Below are positions 1 to 5,929 of a DNA stretch of 10,722 nt, one piece after another. The DNA is taken from the NCBI GenBank assembly GCA_017475875.1, contig JAFVET010000092.1:1-10722 (forward strand), read 5' to 3'. The notes beneath the pieces are model-generated. The model was given only the letters and a program-made list of their open reading frames with translations. It had not been told where the DNA came from and did no database searches. This DNA is from Candidatus Methanomethylophilaceae archaeon (GTDB lineage: Archaea; Thermoplasmatota; Thermoplasmata; Methanomassiliicoccales; Methanomethylophilaceae). The position numbers and the translations under genes are program-made. Every line of letters starts with the position of its first letter. Within the stretch, counting starts at the first letter, position 1.

Positions 1-1021
1 AGGACTCGCATATGCGGGACGCGGCCTCGAGGCCTTCGTCTGCATCGATCAGACCTTTCCTGATGCCGTCCTCTATCTCCATTACGGCGAGAGTCATGGC
101 AGCGAGGTACCGGTCCCTGTGCGCCGTCTCCTTCGCGGACTCTATCTCCCCCATCGTGGCCGAGTAGTGGATCTCACCATGCATGGAGTCCTCGGTGATT
201 CCGAAACGTTTCATCAGCTCAGCGGGGTCGCTCTGAAGCGCTGTATTCATGCCGGATTGTCTGTCGAGGGCCTCCCGGAGGCATTCCTTGACGCATCTCG
301 CAATGCATGCGGCCAAGCCGGAACCGCGGTCGAGCCTGCATATCGGTGTCTGGCCGTGTTTCCTGCATATGACCGCGACCTGGTCCGTCCCCGAACCGGT
401 CGCGACTTCCTTGCTGTACAGGCTTCTGGCCTGCAGTTCCTGTATGACGCAGCTCTTGGCTCCAGTGGCGATTAGCATGGCTTCCAGCATCGCCGCCTCG
501 GAGAGTTCGGCGTCTATGGACATCAGGATGATGATCGTTCCCGGTTTCTCGCGGTAACGGGCCTTGGCCTCGTCGAACGACGCGGGGTCTCCGGAACGAC
601 CCCCGTTGTGCCTGATGCCGCCGGTTATCGCCGTCGACACATCGATTCCGTCCACAGACGTCATCGTGGTCACCACGGCGTTGTCCATGTTGGCGGCGGT
701 ACCCATGCAGACCGTCTTCCCTGGGTTCAGGCCGAGTCTGGCCACATAGGAGAGGGTGCACTCGTCGTATTCGTCGATGCCTCCGACCATGCAGCTGTTC
801 TCAGCCTTCCCGCCCATCCCGGAGATGTTCACCACATGTTCCGGGGAGTCCATCAGGCCACCGTTCGTGAAACCGGAGGACAACACCTTGAACCCGTCGT
901 CGGGGATATCGAGGATCAGGGCTCTGCCCTGTCTTCTCACCCAGATCCCGGAGCACATTCTCCCGAACGGGCGGCCGTCGTCCGTGCATTCCGCTTCCTG
1001 TATCTCTCTCCAGGTCAGCAT
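1..1021 (-). CDS. cbiZ: Adenosylcobinamide amidohydrolase CbiZ (3' end beyond window)
   Basis: CbiZ hydrolyses adenosylcobinamide to adenosylcobyric acid, so that salvaged corrinoids can re-enter cobamide synthesis in the cytoplasm. I translated this frame by hand; it is open from the ATG at 1021 to the window edge (340 codons, no stop). Family signatures seen: FTNGGL near residue 51, DEYDECTLSYVARLGL at 83-98, MGTAANMDNAVVTT at 106-119, GGIRHNGGRSGDP at 134-146 and the ATGSGTDQVAVI block at 207-218. The CbiZ domain seems to fill residues 20-250; residues 255-340 are an extra, charged, probably helical tail that I cannot name. An in-frame stop (TAG) lies just upstream of the start, and a TATA-like box about 32 bases upstream fits a nearly leaderless mRNA. 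Methyl-reducing methanogens depend on corrinoid proteins, which fits a salvage role. The family call is strong; the function of the tail is unknown. Confidence 0.9.
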   Translation of the reverse strand, partial: MLTWREIQEAECTDDGRPFGRMCSGIWVRRQGRALILDIPDDGFKVLSSGFTNGGLMDSPEHVVNISGMGGKAENSCMVGGIDEYDECTLSYVARLGLNPGKTVCMGTAANMDNAVVTTMTSVDGIDVSTAITGGIRHNGGRSGDPASFDEAKARYREKPGTIIILMSIDAELSEAAMLEAMLIATGAKSCVIQELQARSLYSKEVATGSGTDQVAVICRKHGQTPICRLDRGSGLAACIARCVKECLREALDRQSGMNTALQSDPAELMKRFGITEDSMHGEIHYSATMGEIESAKETAHRDRYLAAMTLAVMEIEDGIRKGLIDADEGLEAASRICES

Positions 1022-1048
1022 CGGTATCGTCTGTGAATCGGTGGAAGC

Positions 1049-1057
1049 CTATAAAGT
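1049..1057 (-). promoter_or_regulatory. TATA-like box of cbiZ
   Basis: The minus strand reads ACTTTATAG here. Its centre is about 32 bases upstream of the cbiZ ATG, so transcription would start only a few bases before the start codon. No Shine-Dalgarno motif precedes that ATG, which fits a leaderless or near-leaderless message. Confidence 0.5.
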
Positions 1058-1086
1058 CGCGATGGATGTGACGACCTACTCTGATA

Positions 1087-1152
1087 TGCGATCCGTATCG
1101 ATTCGCACATCGGATCTTTCCACGGGAGTTGGGTAACCGTGTACGAAGATCC
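1087..1152. repeat. Overlapping, mutually exclusive inverted repeats upstream of cbiZ
   Basis: GATCCG at 1090-1095 can pair with CGGATC at 1111-1116. GGATCTT at 1112-1118 can instead pair with AAGATCC at 1146-1152, enclosing an inner stem CACGG (1121-1125) with CCGTG (1137-1141). TGCGA (1087-1091) can also pair with TCGCA (1103-1107). The first two stems share bases 1112-1116, so they cannot form together. This could be a regulatory leader, a regulator-binding site, or chance. Confidence 0.35.
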
Positions 1153-1228
1153 CCGGGGTGGTGCCGTCTGTCATCGGGACGGTCGAGCGCGGGTGCGACG
1201 CAGAGTAGACGTTTGCTTCGCATGCCTG

Positions 1229-1239
1229 CTTTAAATTGG
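1229..1239 (-). promoter_or_regulatory. Possible second, distal TATA box upstream of cbiZ
   Basis: The minus strand reads CCAATTTAAAG. A start about 26 bases downstream (near 1207) would give cbiZ an untranslated leader of roughly 185 bases containing the inverted repeats at 1087-1152, or a separate short RNA. The 1022-1272 interval otherwise shows no convincing gene. Confidence 0.3.
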
Positions 1240-1240
1240 T

Positions 1241-1256
1241 GCAAAAACTAAAAGGT
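1241..1256 (-). terminator. T-rich terminator of the metallopeptidase gene
   Basis: Read on the minus strand, the region about 20 bases after the peptidase stop codon is CCTTTTAGTTTTTGC. Archaeal termination commonly depends on such T tracts without a hairpin. I see no stem directly in front of it. Confidence 0.4.
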
Positions 1257-1272
1257 TGGTTCATCGGAGGTT

Positions 1273-3054
1273 TTAACCGCCAAATCCGACTCGATCATTT
1301 TGCACAGTGTCGAAAAAGTTGGTGAAATAGGACCGCACCTCATCCATGAACACAGAATCCCAGATGGGATATTGTACACCCTCCAACCTCTCAGGCAGAA
1401 GAGCGCTCCTTATTCCTTTGATCTCAAAGAAATAGATTTCCATCGAACGTGCGAAGATCTCCGTAGGTTTCAGATAGTACTCCAAGTTGTATTTACTCGA
1501 ATTATTGAACGCATCCCTACCACCTCTCCTCATTAAGGCTTTGGTGTAAAGATCCCTTATCCTTGTGAAACGGAGATCCCAGCTCAAGTTTCCATATTTG
1601 TAATCGATAAGGTGTCCGAGCTCATGGACGAACGATGTGACGTCACGGTAATCCACACACATGCAATTGTATGTTGGATAGTATAGACCGGAAGCATGGT
1701 GGTTTCCCAGAGCACGAAATCTGAGACAGTATTCCGACGCATCCAGGTTCGGTAAAAATGCGGTGATGAATCCGATCACCTCCTGCTCCATGCCATGGAT
1801 CTTGGTCAGATCGCAGTCAACATAGTACTCGATATAGCCGAACACTTCGTTCAATATGCTTTCAGACATTGCTTTCAATACCTTTTCCGGGATATCTTTC
1901 TTGGTCTGGAACGATCTGGCATATTCCTTGTCACTTTGGTTGAGATCCCTTATTTCAAGCACTTGCTCGTGTTTTTCCTTGTAGATGAAAACGAAAGGTC
2001 TGACAATCTCCTGGATAATGTTGATCGGAAATGAGAATTCACATATGAACGGCATCTTTCCGCTATAATCGTGTAGTGAACGCAATTCTGACAAACCAAG
2101 GAAATAGGGTAGCAGACCCGCCGCCGGATAATCCTCAACCGATCTCAGCAATACGGGATATTCCTCACCTATCAGAAAACTGGAATACGGTTCGTACCGT
2201 TCACCTGATGCACAGTCCCGATATTCCCCATCGCGTACTTCGATTTCTTTAACTTCTATCCCTATCGCTTCGAACATCTTTCTAGAGACGACGGCGTTGG
2301 GATTTCCTTTCGCTTTTGAATCGATCAGTATCCTCTTGAATAGGATCTTGTTCCAATCTATGTTCAAATCCGGAATCGTGGTGGTTATGAAATCTTCTTC
2401 GACGCCGATCGATCTCAGTCTGGATAAAAAGTTCAGAGCATTGCTGTAAAGCGCATCTCCCACCCTTCCGTTTTCCGGCATCACCGAGATCAAACCCAAC
2501 CGAGTTCTGACCTCTTTCATCATGAAGAGAAACATCAGGACGGTCCTGGGATCGGCGCTGAATCCGATGTTCTCACTAGTTTTTCTATAATGCCACGAAA
2601 GGACACCTTTCCTTTCCACCCTATGGGAATATGCCTTGCTGCCGATGATGGTTCTGATTTCCGATGTACGCTCATCCTGAAGATCCATCTCGATGAGCAT
2701 ATCGGTATTATCGGAACCGACGAGGTTTTGAACCTGCAGTGGCCCCCTGTACCGACGGAGACCGGTTATCTTCATTCCGCAGCCGTTCAAGAGATCGTTC
2801 AACGAATCGATCGTACGGGTGCCACTGGGGTCGTTTTTCGTAAACGCTTCCTTCAGAATCGGTCTGAAGAACGAACCGCCGCTTGTCAATAGGGGAAAAA
2901 GGTCGTGAATGGAATCGATCGGCAGCTTCTTTTCCCACATACTGCGGGCTTTATCGGAATCGAAAGATTTTCTGATCGACTCGTAGTGGTTCTTGGCAAG
3001 GTTCGTATTCCTCTCGCCACGTTCCAGATAGTCGTGTGCCGACCCATCATCCAT
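1273..3054 (-). CDS. HELGH zinc metallopeptidase of unknown role, AT-rich
   Basis: A 593-residue protein that I cannot assign to a named gene. Near the C-terminus it has a zincin motif, SFVHELGHLIDYKYG, with HELGH at residues 477-481 (two zinc-binding histidines and the catalytic glutamate). KPTEIFARSMEIYF follows; its glutamate at 532 is the likely third zinc ligand. This HExxH plus PTExFAR layout recalls the LPD1-type metallopeptidase domains of large polyvalent proteins on phages and conjugative elements. Residues 1-440 match no family I recognise and contain no signal peptide or clear membrane segment, so a cytoplasmic protein is likely. The frame stays open to 3252, overlapping alkD, but I chose the ATG at 3054 because a perfect GGTGAT ribosome-binding site lies 5 bases upstream; ATGs at 3072 and 3153 are alternatives. 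Lower GC than its neighbours and the only TAA stop in the window suggest acquisition by transfer. Confidence 0.75.
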   Translation of the reverse strand: MDDGSAHDYLERGERNTNLAKNHYESIRKSFDSDKARSMWEKKLPIDSIHDLFPLLTSGGSFFRPILKEAFTKNDPSGTRTIDSLNDLLNGCGMKITGLRRYRGPLQVQNLVGSDNTDMLIEMDLQDERTSEIRTIIGSKAYSHRVERKGVLSWHYRKTSENIGFSADPRTVLMFLFMMKEVRTRLGLISVMPENGRVGDALYSNALNFLSRLRSIGVEEDFITTTIPDLNIDWNKILFKRILIDSKAKGNPNAVVSRKMFEAIGIEVKEIEVRDGEYRDCASGERYEPYSSFLIGEEYPVLLRSVEDYPAAGLLPYFLGLSELRSLHDYSGKMPFICEFSFPINIIQEIVRPFVFIYKEKHEQVLEIRDLNQSDKEYARSFQTKKDIPEKVLKAMSESILNEVFGYIEYYVDCDLTKIHGMEQEVIGFITAFLPNLDASEYCLRFRALGNHHASGLYYPTYNCMCVDYRDVTSFVHELGHLIDYKYGNLSWDLRFTRIRDLYTKALMRRGGRDAFNNSSKYNLEYYLKPTEIFARSMEIYFFEIKGIRSALLPERLEGVQYPIWDSVFMDEVRSYFTNFFDTVQNDRVGFGG

Positions 3055-3059
3055 ACGCA

Positions 3060-3065
3060 AATCAC
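3060..3065 (-). promoter_or_regulatory. Perfect GGTGAT ribosome-binding site that sets the metallopeptidase start
   Basis: The minus strand reads GGTGAT, fully complementary to the usual archaeal 16S rRNA 3' end (ATCACCTCC), five bases before the ATG at 3054. The upstream in-frame ATGs have weaker or no such site. Confidence 0.6.
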
Positions 3066-3164
3066 CACACATCCAAGCTACAGGATCGATCCATCGGATA
3101 TCGAATCTCAGTACTATCACGACGGAAAATCGACAATCCACGATCTTCGACATCGTCCGTATCA

Positions 3165-3173
3165 CATATATCC
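3165..3173 (-). promoter_or_regulatory. TATA-like box of the metallopeptidase gene
   Basis: The minus strand reads GGATATATG. A start about 26 bases on (near 3142) would give an approximately 88-base 5' leader before the ATG at 3054. It lies just downstream of the alkD stop, so the peptidase probably has its own promoter and is not simply the third gene of the repair operon. Confidence 0.4.
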
Positions 3174-3214
3174 TATTGTACGGCAAAGGATCGGTTTTGT
3201 CGGTCGGCAACAGA

Positions 3215-3904
3215 TCAACCGGAACTTCGTTTCCTGCGGAGGCTCCTGACAAGTTCGCGGTCCTCCTTCGACGTGCGACGCGATTCCACGATCTTCTGGA
3301 TGGTCTTGTTGTGGGTCCATATCGGAAGCCCGCCTTGTTCCAAAAGGTTCAGGACGTCTTCCCGGTCGTACACGAAGCATTCGCACAGGGACCAGGCGCA
3401 ACCCATGCGGTAGTAGTATCCGGCGTGGTCGAAGGAACGCGCGTCTCCGACGATGTCGCGTATGTGGTCCGCGTCCCTGAACCTCATGGACCTCAGGACC
3501 ATCGAGGCCCTCATGGGGTATTCCATTCCGCTCCCCATCAGCCCTCTGAAATATGTCCAAACCTGATCCGACTCCGTCACGTCGAAACTCCAGCGGGAGC
3601 AGAAAAGGTCGCAGACCGACCAGTTGTCCATCGTTCCGATGAATTCCTCCGTGTAGCGGATCCTCTCGTCCACGTCCATGGGTGCGGACGCGATCACCTC
3701 GGCTTCGAGCATCTCCTCCTCGAAGCATGAAGGGGCCTCGTCGAGGAACGACCGCCAGTCCTCATCGATAATCGTCTTGGCGAGACGGTGGATGTCCGGT
3801 ACGCGGACCCCGAGGATCCCCTCCTTCCCGGGAATCAGGGACGAGGTGAACTCGCGGTATCCCTCGTCGGCGAGAGATTCCAGAATCCGGCGGTAGGGGA
3901 CCAT
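3215..3904 (-). CDS. AlkD-like DNA alkylation repair protein (3-methyladenine/7-methylguanine glycosylase family)
   Basis: A 229-residue all-helical HEAT-like-repeat protein of the AlkD family (PF08713), which removes positively charged N3- and N7-alkylated purines from DNA. The N-terminus has the family pattern (ILESLADEGYREFTSSLIPG, then LGVRVPDIHRLAK). TMDNWSVCDLF places Trp95 and Asp99 four residues apart, like the catalytic Trp109/Asp113 of Bacillus cereus AlkD. CAWSLCECFV supplies Trp171 as the probable counterpart of Trp187. THNKTIQKIVESRR near the C-terminus is also typical. The ATG at 3904 gives exactly the expected N-terminus, although it lies inside the upstream alkyltransferase frame with a 143-base overlap. 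Both genes repair alkylation damage and are read in the same direction, so they form a small repair operon. The family is certain; substrate preference is inferred. Confidence 0.88.
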   Translation of the reverse strand: MVPYRRILESLADEGYREFTSSLIPGKEGILGVRVPDIHRLAKTIIDEDWRSFLDEAPSCFEEEMLEAEVIASAPMDVDERIRYTEEFIGTMDNWSVCDLFCSRWSFDVTESDQVWTYFRGLMGSGMEYPMRASMVLRSMRFRDADHIRDIVGDARSFDHAGYYYRMGCAWSLCECFVYDREDVLNLLEQGGLPIWTHNKTIQKIVESRRTSKEDRELVRSLRRKRSSG

Positions 3905-4373
3905 CGAAATCGCGTTCCAGGCTCAGCAGCCTCTTCTTCAACGCGGTACCGCCCGCGTAGTTGCCCACTCCCCCCGATGACGGGACGACGCGGTGGCACG
4001 GGATGATGAGCGGCAGCGGGTTCCTGCCGCATATGGTCCCGACGGTGCGGTACGCGCCGGGGGAGCCCACCTCCTCGGCGATCTCCTTGTAGGTGCGGGT
4101 CTCGCCGTAGGGTATCCTCTCTATCGCTTCGAGCACCTTGCGTGCGAAGCCTTCGGTACCGTAGTCTATCGGGAGGTCGAATTTCCGCCTCCGTCCGGAG
4201 AGGTACTCGTCGATCTGACGGAACGCCTCGCCGATGACCTCGGTCTCCTCGATGTCCATCTGGGGGAGGTTCCCGTTGGGAAGTATCACAGCGGTGATGT
4301 TGCCCGCACCGTCCTCGCAGACGCTCATCTGGCCGATCAGGGTCATCGCCGTGAATATGCGCTCATCGTCCAT
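3762..4373 (-). CDS. ogt: Methylated-DNA--protein-cysteine methyltransferase, with run-on C-terminus
   Basis: This suicide repair protein moves the alkyl group from O6-alkylguanine (and O4-alkylthymine) in DNA to its own cysteine. From the ATG at 4373 it has 203 residues. A short N-terminal domain (1-65) is followed by the ATase domain: FARKVLEAIERIPYGETRTYKEIAEEVGSP at about 76-105, the DNA-intercalating arginine in AYRTVG (Arg109), GRNP (116-119), and the active-site PCHRV with Cys126, followed by GGVGNYAGG. The domain normally ends about where LLSLERD occurs (149-155). Residues 157-203 are proline- and arginine-rich and are simply the alkD coding region read in another frame, so the ancestral stop seems to have been lost or a frameshift has occurred near 3900. 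I chose 4373 because a TATA box lies 26 bases upstream, giving a leaderless mRNA; ATG 4388 and 4505 are alternatives. Confidence 0.88.
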   Translation of the reverse strand: MDDERIFTAMTLIGQMSVCEDGAGNITAVILPNGNLPQMDIEETEVIGEAFRQIDEYLSGRRRKFDLPIDYGTEGFARKVLEAIERIPYGETRTYKEIAEEVGSPGAYRTVGTICGRNPLPLIIPCHRVVPSSGGVGNYAGGTALKKRLLSLERDFDGPLPPDSGISRRRGIPRVHLVPDSREGGDPRGPRTGHPPSRQDDYR

Positions 4374-4394
4374 GATACTGGCCAGCATCTCGCA

Positions 4395-4409
4395 GGTTAT
4401 ACGTTTTTT
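4395..4409 (-). promoter_or_regulatory. TATA box (with A-rich BRE) of the ogt-alkD operon
   Basis: The minus strand reads AAAAAACGTATAACC: an A-rich BRE-like element followed by TATAAC, centred about 26 bases upstream of the ATG at 4373. This spacing predicts a leaderless transcript starting at that codon and supports that start for ogt. Confidence 0.5.
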
Positions 4410-4450
4410 CGTCGTCCTGTCCAGACATGTGTATGCTGGAGGTCTGAAAA

Positions 4451-4463
4451 GGGAGGTGCTCCC
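4451..4463. promoter_or_regulatory. Inverted repeat in the ogt / DUF1848 divergent promoter region
   Basis: GGGAG-GTG-CTCCC is a perfect five-base inverted repeat with a three-base spacer. It lies between the two divergent TATA boxes (4395-4409 and 4473-4481), directly upstream of the DUF1848 box. The position suits an operator controlling one or both promoters; no regulator gene is next to it. Confidence 0.3.
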
Positions 4464-4472
4464 GCTCCCAAG

Positions 4473-4481
4473 GTGATTTAT
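4473..4481 (+). promoter_or_regulatory. TATA-like box of the DUF1848 gene
   Basis: The plus strand reads GTGATTTAT, with its AT-rich core about 26 bases before the ATG at 4504, again the spacing for a leaderless message. The GGTGAT at 4472-4477 is too far from the ATG to act as its ribosome-binding site. Confidence 0.4.
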
Positions 4482-4503
4482 CGCGTATCGGTCATGCCGG
4501 AGC

Positions 4504-5607
4504 ATGCTCATCTGCGCCAGCCGCCGCACCGACATCCCCGCCTTCCATTCGGAGTGGATGATGAATCGTCTGCGCGCGGGGTACGCGCTGGTCCGCAACC
4601 CGGTCCACCGTTCGACGGTGTACAGGGTCAGCCTGAGGCGCGAGGATGTGGACTGTATACTGTTCATATCCAAGGACCCGAGGCCGATGGTCCCACACCT
4701 GAAGGAGTTAGGCTCGATGGGGCACATGTACCTGTTCCAGGTTACCCTGAACCCTTACGGAAAGGATCTGGAACCGGGGGTCGGCAACAAGGCCGACATA
4801 AACGACGCGTGCGTGGAGATATCGGAACGCATCGGCAGGGACAGGATGTCCTGGAGGTACGACCCCGTCATAATCAACGACCGCTTGGATCTGAGATACC
4901 ACGCGAGGAAGTTCGACATGCTCTGCAGGGAGGCCTCCCGGTGGACGGACAGGTGTGTGTTCAGCTTCGTCGACGTCTATGCGAAGATAAGCCCCCTGTT
5001 CTCGCAGGGGGTGCTGTCGACCGTCTGCCGCGAGGACAGGGAGGCGTTCATGGACATGGCGGTCCGGACCGCGGGGGAGTACGGCATCAGGGTGGACATG
5101 TGCTGCGCCGGGAACAAGCCGCCGTATCCGGGGATAGGTACCCGGGGATGCTTCGACAGCGGTCTGCTGAAATCGCTGGACATCCCCTACGACAGGGGCG
5201 ACCAGACGGTCCTCAGGGAAGGCTGTACCTGCGTGCACAGCATCGACATCGGGGAGTACGACACCTGCGCCCACGGTTGCCTCTACTGCTACGCGAACCG
5301 CATGGATCCGACCGCACGCTCGAGGAAGATATACGATCCCACATCCGAGACACTGTGGAGCGCGGTTATGCCACGCGATCGGGTCGTCGACCTCGCGGGG
5401 AGGTCTACGGCGCGGATCACCGACTATTCGGAGACACGGCGACGGGCTTGGCATCCCTGTTCCTGTACACGCGGTATTCGTAGCGCAGGTGACCGTAGAG
5501 GTAGGGCCCCTCGAGCGACCGGAGGTGCCATCCCCCGTCATCGTCGAGGTCCGGGAAGAAACGGTCTGCGGGAATATCCGACCCGTCCGTACGGCATGCG
5601 AAGGTGA
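4504..5607 (+). CDS. DUF1848 family protein with C-terminal cysteine cluster
   Basis: A 367-residue member of the uncharacterised DUF1848 family. Conserved blocks are present: ASRRTDIPAFHSEW at residues 5-18, LVRNP (29-33), FQVTLNPYGKDLEP (78-91), WRYDPVIIND (117-126), and the C-terminal CTCVHSIDIGEYDTCAHGC stretch followed by LYCYAN. The cysteines at 241, 243, 255, 259 and 262 look like an iron-sulphur or zinc site; the role in this family is not established as far as I know. The recognisable family sequence ends at about residue 300-305. Residues 305-367 are arginine-rich and antisense to the convergent DHFR gene, so the native stop seems to have been lost. The start is fixed by the family N-terminus and a TATA box 26 bases upstream. 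The gene is divergent from the ogt-alkD repair pair, but a repair role would be only a guess from position. Confidence 0.85.
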   Translation: MLICASRRTDIPAFHSEWMMNRLRAGYALVRNPVHRSTVYRVSLRREDVDCILFISKDPRPMVPHLKELGSMGHMYLFQVTLNPYGKDLEPGVGNKADINDACVEISERIGRDRMSWRYDPVIINDRLDLRYHARKFDMLCREASRWTDRCVFSFVDVYAKISPLFSQGVLSTVCREDREAFMDMAVRTAGEYGIRVDMCCAGNKPPYPGIGTRGCFDSGLLKSLDIPYDRGDQTVLREGCTCVHSIDIGEYDTCAHGCLYCYANRMDPTARSRKIYDPTSETLWSAVMPRDRVVDLAGRSTARITDYSETRRRAWHPCSCTRGIRSAGDRRGRAPRATGGAIPRHRRGPGRNGLREYPTRPYGMRR

Positions 5608-5929
5608 CGTAGGTCTCGTCGCAGAAAGCCAGGAGTTCCCGGTAGACAGATTCCCCACCGATTACGAACGAGTCGTCCCCGGCGGCCGAGGCCGCCGCGT
5701 AAGGATCGCGATATGTCTCGGCACCAGGGACATCCCTACTCGACACCACGATGCACCTTCTCCCGGGAAGCGGACGCCCGCCCAGGGACTCGTAGGTCCT
5801 CCTGCCCATGATGACCGCATGCCCCCACGTGGTCTCACGGAACCTGCGCATGTCGTCGGGGATCCTGAAAGCGAGATCCCCTTCGAAACCGATGCCCCAA
5901 GAACTCGTAACAGCTACGATGGCCTTCAT
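5417..5929 (-). CDS. folA: Dihydrofolate reductase
   Basis: DHFR reduces dihydrofolate to tetrahydrofolate with NADPH in the cytoplasm. The 170-residue protein has the full-length DHFR pattern: VAVTSSWGIGFEGDLAF at 5-21 (the Met20-loop region), IPDDMRRF (23-30) in which Asp26 matches the catalytic Asp27 of the E. coli enzyme, VIMGRRTYESLGGRPLPGR (39-57), IVVSS (60-64), and the cofactor motif FVIGGESVY (88-96). Phe21 replaces the usual tryptophan of the MPW segment. The fold ends near YEYRVYRNR (150-158); twelve further residues follow. The ATG overlaps the TGA of the upstream methyltransferase as ATGA, so the two are translationally coupled. The 3' end overlaps the convergent DUF1848 gene by 191 bases. 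DHFR is uncommon in archaea that use methanopterin, so its presence suggests a folate-dependent C1 or thymidylate pathway. Confidence 0.93.
   Translation of the reverse strand: MKAIVAVTSSWGIGFEGDLAFRIPDDMRRFRETTWGHAVIMGRRTYESLGGRPLPGRRCIVVSSRDVPGAETYRDPYAAASAAGDDSFVIGGESVYRELLAFCDETYVTFACRTDGSDIPADRFFPDLDDDGGWHLRSLEGPYLYGHLRYEYRVYRNRDAKPVAVSPNSR

Noticed and set aside
219..761. 180-codon frame on the minus strand inside cbiZ
   Set aside because: It is shifted relative to the conserved CbiZ frame and has an unnatural His/Arg-rich composition.
1076..1264. Possible 62- or 32-residue small protein in the cbiZ leader
   Set aside because: No ribosome-binding site, no recognisable features, and an ordinary chance length for this GC content.
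1022..1272. Cobalamin riboswitch or tRNA upstream of cbiZ
   Set aside because: I looked for a B12-box-like stretch and for a TTCGA-type T-loop with a cloverleaf and found neither; only generic inverted repeats are present.
3993..5483. 496-codon open frame on the plus strand
   Set aside because: It is antisense to ogt and out of phase with DUF1848, is low-complexity Arg/Gly/Pro-rich, and matches no family; DUF1848 in the adjacent frame is clearly real.
5405..5607. TAG read-through (pyrrolysine) as the cause of the long DUF1848 tail
   Set aside because: The tail frame contains no in-frame TAG; it simply lacks a stop until TGA at 5605-5607.
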